Shown: one piece after another, positions 44,401-50,400 of the stretch
How positions within the stretch are numbered: position 1 is the stretch's first letter
Layout of the letters: each line of letters starts with the position of its first letter
Assembly: GCA_011033025.1 (NCBI GenBank)
Contig: WFMF01000045.1
Span: forward strand, 372,001-436,000
DNA: 64,000 nt
Origin: Beroe forskalii
Taxonomy: Eukaryota; Ctenophora; Nuda; Beroida; Beroidae
Direction: 5' to 3'
Position numbers and translations under genes: made by a program
Notes under the pieces: model-generated
Databases searched by the model: none
What the model saw: only the letters and a program-made list of their open reading frames with translations
What the model was told of the DNA's origin: nothing

Positions 44401-47400
44401 TCGCACCACCATGGTATTGCCATGTCACAGTTGCAATTTAGATGTGTGTATGTTTTTGAGTTTTATCTTCATTTCACCTACAGAAGTGCTGTGCTTTATG
44501 ATCAATCCATATCCCTACGTTTTATAAGTATGGATGAAGCATATCAGTAACGATGCCCCTCTGGGGTTTCAATCAATAACGTGTCACGTGTGCAGTGTCA
44601 TGGCGTCTGACATGTGATACACCTGCTCAAGAGAGTGAGATTACGCTTTAAAACTGCAATCCGTACACCATTGCGTGTGACGTCATGGTGATGATGGTAT
44701 GTGCCGAATTGGTGACGTAAGCGGGCCTATAAAGTCTTAAAGTTCGTGTCTCTGGCGCTTGTTAAACTCATGTTTATATTCAGATCGATTACGAGACACC
44801 TTGGTGAGAAACACGCAAGGAGCTGACCATTGTTATTCTATGTTAATTATTATCATCATTATTCTGCATAATGTCATTACGGCGCGGTGCTCTATTGATT
44901 TACCGCTACGCATGAGTGTCTCGGAGTGTATGATAATAATACGTCTCTTGTTGTAATAATACGATCTGTGATTGGTTGTGTAAGAGGGAAGTAAAAGTCC
45001 TGAAACCGCTTACTTAGTAGTTCGACTTGGACCAGAGTTATTCGGGATCATTGAATCAGCCGCTGAGTACATTTTCAAAGATTCAAAGAGAGGTATAATA
45101 GATTGATAGAATTTTTGGAACTTTGGAATGGTGAAATCAAGCCGCAATATTCGTGGTGGTCCATGGACATTGCAGAAAAAAGCCGCAATATTCCCCTGTT
45201 TTAAAGGGTTTTGGTTTGTAAAATGTACGGAATAATTAATATTGAACCACGTACTTGAATAGCGATATCTCTGTGTGTGTGAGCTTTTTGATCAGTAAAC
45301 TAAATGCATACTTACTTAGTCCTTCCAAAAGTCCTATCACATCATATAATTGGTAAATTATGTGCACAGTGCATAGTAGGAAAGTATCAATGGACTGATG
45401 ATCACCATTGGAAACTCTGCTAATTTCTATGAGTACAATCGATAGGGGATGCACACCAGTAACGCTGCATGTACGTGTAAATATTTGTGTGTATGTGTGT
45501 AACGTGTATGTTTGTGTAACTTGTAATGGGGCATAGCTTAGAAGTCCGTAAGCCACTTTGGCCAAACCAAAAAGCACACAGAAACGTTTGATTGAATTTC
45601 CAGATGTTGGTGCAATATGTTCCTGTATTTGGTTCATGGCTGGTCACCTACAATGTTTATGTAATAAGCACTGTTTACACTAAGAAATGGAGGCTGGCGC
45701 GTGTCTGTGTGTGTATCTATATGTGTCTGTATGTCTGTCTGTATGTGCCTGTCTGTATGTCTGTCTGTATGTGCCTGTCTGTATGTGTCTTACTGTATGT
45801 CTGTCTGTAGTGTGTCTGTATGTGTCTGTCTGTATGTGCCTGTCTGTATGTGCCTGCTTGTATGTGTCTTCCTGTATGTCTGTCTGTAGTGTGTCTGTGT
45901 GTGTCTGTATGTGTGTATGTGTTTCTGTATGTGTGCGCTGTACCCTGCATCCTCTGCCTACTTTACATTCCACCATACGATGACCTATAATTGGTCATCT
46001 GTAAACTGAATATTGATGCAGTAACTTGAAATGAGCCTAGCGCACTGTAATTGGCACGGACAACACTTATCTGACTCGTACGGTAAACACATAACATCAT
46101 ATTATCATCATAGAGCTAACCAGACATAAATAAATACATGGTAAACATATTATCATCAATATTTAGATAAAACAATTTAACAATTACATACACATTTTAA
46201 AATAGTACACATACTGAAATACCAGCTTTTTCCGTGTACTCTCTATCGATTTGAGCATTGGAATAGTATCGGAAGGATTGTGAAATGAATGTATTACCTT
46301 GAGGAGTCGTAAGGTCAATTATCGAGTGTGACTTGGTTTGCCAAATGCCACCCTACCACATACCGTACATTGGTGGTACACCATGGTTTATACCTAATAC
46401 CTGATAGGGGATATATCAGGATGTGTATACTGTATATATGTACATTGCTCAGGCACAGAATGTACACTCAGTTTTTTTTATAAGAAACTGTCTATAAGAA
46501 ACTTAGCCTAGGATTTCCGAAAATTTAAGAAACTTAGCCTAGAATTTCGGAAAAATTAAGAAACTTCACTGATTTACAATTAAGAAATTAAGAAACTTCT
46601 AGCCTAGAATTTTGAAATTTGTGTATAAAATCCTATTGCAACTGAAATTCTTTTAACCCCCATTTTTTGATTGTGAACATTCCGAAACTAATCTAGGACT
46701 TCTATTGAACTTCTATTACAGTATTACACTGGATATGTGATAATTGATCATAATATAGAATAGAAATTTAGAAAATGAATCTTTCATGATTTTTCGGTTT
46801 AAAGTAACGCCAGATACTAAAGCACAAAACAGAAATTTAGAAATTGTTTTTGCGACAGGACACTATTACAGTTCCATATCTATTTCCAAAAGTTCCAAGC
46901 ATTATAGGATTTAGATATTATTATCTAAATTTCAAAATTTCAAACTTTTTTGAAGAACATTTGATGAAGATCCCTGAACATTATTGTATACAGCTGCACA
47001 AATCTTTTAAGATAGATACATGCTTAAAAGTGTATAATTTAACTGAAAATATCAGAAGGTTCGATTCTAATCCTCGACTACAGTCTACACAGTAGGTTCC
47101 TATGTTGGAAATTTCGTAGACATTTTTCGTACAGTATGTCGGTATGTAGAATTAAGAAACTGATTAAGAAACTTTTAGGCTCAAAATCGTGAAAAAATAA
47201 GAAACTTGTAGCCTAGGATTTCAATAAGTTTCTTATAAAAAAAACTGAGTGTATTGCATTGTCTGAAAAAGAGGTAGTCTGGTTCCATTCAAAATTATTC
47301 TGATGCTTGTCAATAACTGGAACACGTTCAATGTAAGTCAAGCTATATGAGGCAAAACAAAGCTTTAAACCTTCTTTGCCCCCTGTTTCAACAACACAAT

Positions 47401-50400
47401 AACAATATGTAGATGATGTTAAAGCGTAAAGGCTCGTTTAGTGCACAGAAAACCAATATTTCCTTACTATTGTTGCACTCAAAGACCCCTCTCTAATCTT
47501 CTAATTGTCCACGGTCGTTATCAAAGAATATCAGCTCAACATGTGCTCACCTTGTAACTGTTTCATTTCAAGTCTCGCTCCAAAGGTTTCCAGACAATTG
47601 GTCGATGCCGGCCTTTGTACTCTGAAATTTACTACATCAATAGAAAGAACTTGCCCTCTTATCTAATACCATGTTGGCCACTTCACAAAACCGATAAATT
47701 TTAATCTGCTGTATGTAACGCGCGAAGTTTCATTAATTTCCTGTCAGCGTTGACTTTGACAGTAAAGCCGCGCGCGCGCGCGATCGATTCAGCACTGTAC
47801 TTACTCCGATCCCGCGCTTTTAATTTAATCCATTAATCCAATCGCCGGTTAGGAATTGATTGGAATCCAATCATCGTGTATTGATTAGAATCCCATCATT
47901 GTGTATTGATAGGAATCCAATTACCGCGTTTTGATTGGAATCTCATCATCGTGTATTGATCGGAATTTAATCATCGTTTATTGAATGGAATCCAATCACC
48001 GCGCATTGATTGAAATCCAATCAGCGTGTATTGATTGGAATCCAATCATCGTGTATTAATTGGAATCCAATCATCGTGTATTGATTGGAATCCAATCATC
48101 GTGTATTGATTGGAGTTCAATCATCATGTATACATTGGAATCCAATCATCGTGTACTGATTGAAATCCAATCATCGCGTATTGATTGGAATCCAATCATA
48201 CCATATCGATTGGAATCCAATCATCGTATATTGATTGGAATCCAATCATTGTGTATTGATTGGAATCCAATCATCGTTTATTGATTGGAATCCAATCATC
48301 ACTCATTGATTGGAATCCAATCACCAATCTTTGATTGGAATCCAATCATAGCATATCGATCAGGGTCCAATCAATGACCCTCGCTCTATTCGGATTCAAT
48401 CAATGCACATTGACTGGAATTGATATAAACGTTTATCGTTATATTTTAGATCTTATCCGCAACTTGTTTCAGTGAGTGTGTCAAAGCCCACTTCCCGCAT
48501 TGTGGTTGGTGCTACGACGTCAAGTTGGGTCAGTGGTCGTGCTCTACCAAGGCAGATTGTCCGCTCAAGAATTGGGATGCCCCCACTGTCACATGCCCTG
48601 TCCTGCCGACGTTAGTTTGCAGTGAACTATATTTTGTTAAAACTCGCTAGATAATGAGAAAATTTCTTCCTGTTCATAGTGCTCCATGAATTTTAGTCTT
48701 CCCCTCATCTCATTCACCTTAAACTCGGTGTTATCTTATCAACCTGTTCGCAGGTTCAGCAAGACCCCTGAGAACAAGACCCTGCAGGAGGGGGAGACTG
48801 CCCAGTTCCAGTGCACCTCACACGACGCCCAGGTGGTGTGGACTAAGGACGGGGCGCGGCTGCCCTCCGGCCGGGCAGGGGCGCTGCCCCATGGCATCAT
48901 CTACATTCCTGAGGTCAAGCTGGACGATGTCGGGTATTACGAGTGCTCTGTCAACAACACCTCGGGAGTCGTAACGGAGAGAGCTTATCTTCACGTCCAA
49001 GGTGGGTGCTGGGAACTATGACACTATGGTCTGGGTGCGTTAAGGTTTAGTTGTGTACAGTGATTACTGTTATTGGAGGTCATTCTTACTCTCTTCATTC
49101 ATTGTATATTTTATAACAGCTGTAGTTATGTGATCCTCAAAGCAAGTTTTCCAAATGTTTGATGCTTTTCAGTTCCTGTCAAGTTCAGAAGACAGCCATC
49201 CAATATTTCTGTCTCGAACGGATACCAGGATCTTGTGTTGGATTGCGTTGCAGAGGGCTACCCTTCTCCAGAAATATGGTGCGTTAAATTTTCTAATTCT
49301 AGTGTACCTATAATATCAATGCCATCTGCTCATCTGTTAATCGTTTCAACTCCCACGAACTGTCTGCCGGTGTTCCTTTAGAACCCAGACTGGGCCTGTA
49401 ACAATCATCCTCCCCTCTCGTGTCCCGTCTCCATCCACCTTCAGCCCTTCATCCATTCACCAGCTTTACTTCCCCTTCCTAGGTCAGAATATTACCTATC
49501 CTAACCCTCCCACTTAGATCTCCCCGTTTAGAAGTAGTAGTAACCCACCCACTGACATCCCTTCTTCCAGGTGGGAGCGCACTAACGGAGACCTGCCGGA
49601 CGGCAGTCAGCAGCTGTCGGACGGAGCGCTCCGGATAATACGCGTCCGGAAGGGGGACGAGGGCGGCTACACCTGCTTCGCTAAGAACGTCATTGGGGGA
49701 ACTATCAAGAGCAACACCGCTTATGTCACTCTGACCGGTAAGTTATTTGGGTGATCGACTCACTGAACCTCACATTATCTAGCTCTTGGACTTTTTGATA
49801 TGGAGGATTTTTTTGGATTGACAAAGCTAAATTAAAATTCCTGAAGCCTCACTTTTGCTTCAGAAAACTCAGATCCGTACAGCCCAGCTGCAGATGAGTC
49901 TTCCTATGACTCCCCCATTTCGATCACCGTCCTAACTATCGGCATTGTCATATCTGCTGTGGTGTGCTTCGTCATAGGACTTACCGTTCACATGGTCTAC
50001 CGGCGCAGAAAACAAAAGAGGGTGAGTCGTCTTTTTATAGGTTCTATCCTTGGTCAGTGTTTGTTTCATTCAGTTCCTAGCAATTTTGTTTATTTCTGTT
50101 ATCTCTAATATAATTTCGCAACCTCTGTAATATCATAATTATGTACGTCGTAACGTCTTTTGTCCTTTTGTAGACACATCTTGAAGCTTGCACGTGCAGT
50201 ATGGATATATGCGCGCGCGTTGCTATGGTTACCTACTGCGCGCGCGTTCATTTGTGTTTAATGCTGTTTTGAATACGTTGCTGCGTAACTTTTGATGTGA
50301 TTGGAATTTTTTGATGCGGTAAAAAGTATTGAGTTGATTTGAATTTTGCGAACGAGGTGCTGCGTAGCAGCGCCGAGTGAGTTAACTATAACAGGCCCAA

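Larger units (their letters stand above)
43140..48472 (+). other. Intron 14 (5.3 kb)
   Basis: The intron holds a TGTCTGTATG minisatellite (45690-45935), a TA-flanked MITE (46465-47251), a short CG run near 47770-47784, and a 25 bp palindrome array (47856-48424) ending about 48 bases before the exon 15 acceptor. Copies of a dispersed TGACGTCA-containing repeat lie near 43870, 44050 and 44680. Confidence 0.8.

Noticed and set aside
45592-45983. Cysteine-rich and Thr/His-rich open frames on both strands
   Set aside because: These arise from the TGTCTGTATG minisatellite and are repeat artefacts.
47856-48424. A CRISPR-like array
   Set aside because: The units are contiguous 25 bp repeats with no unique spacers, in an animal intron. 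The 20 bp satellite at 60.4 kb is excluded for the same reason.
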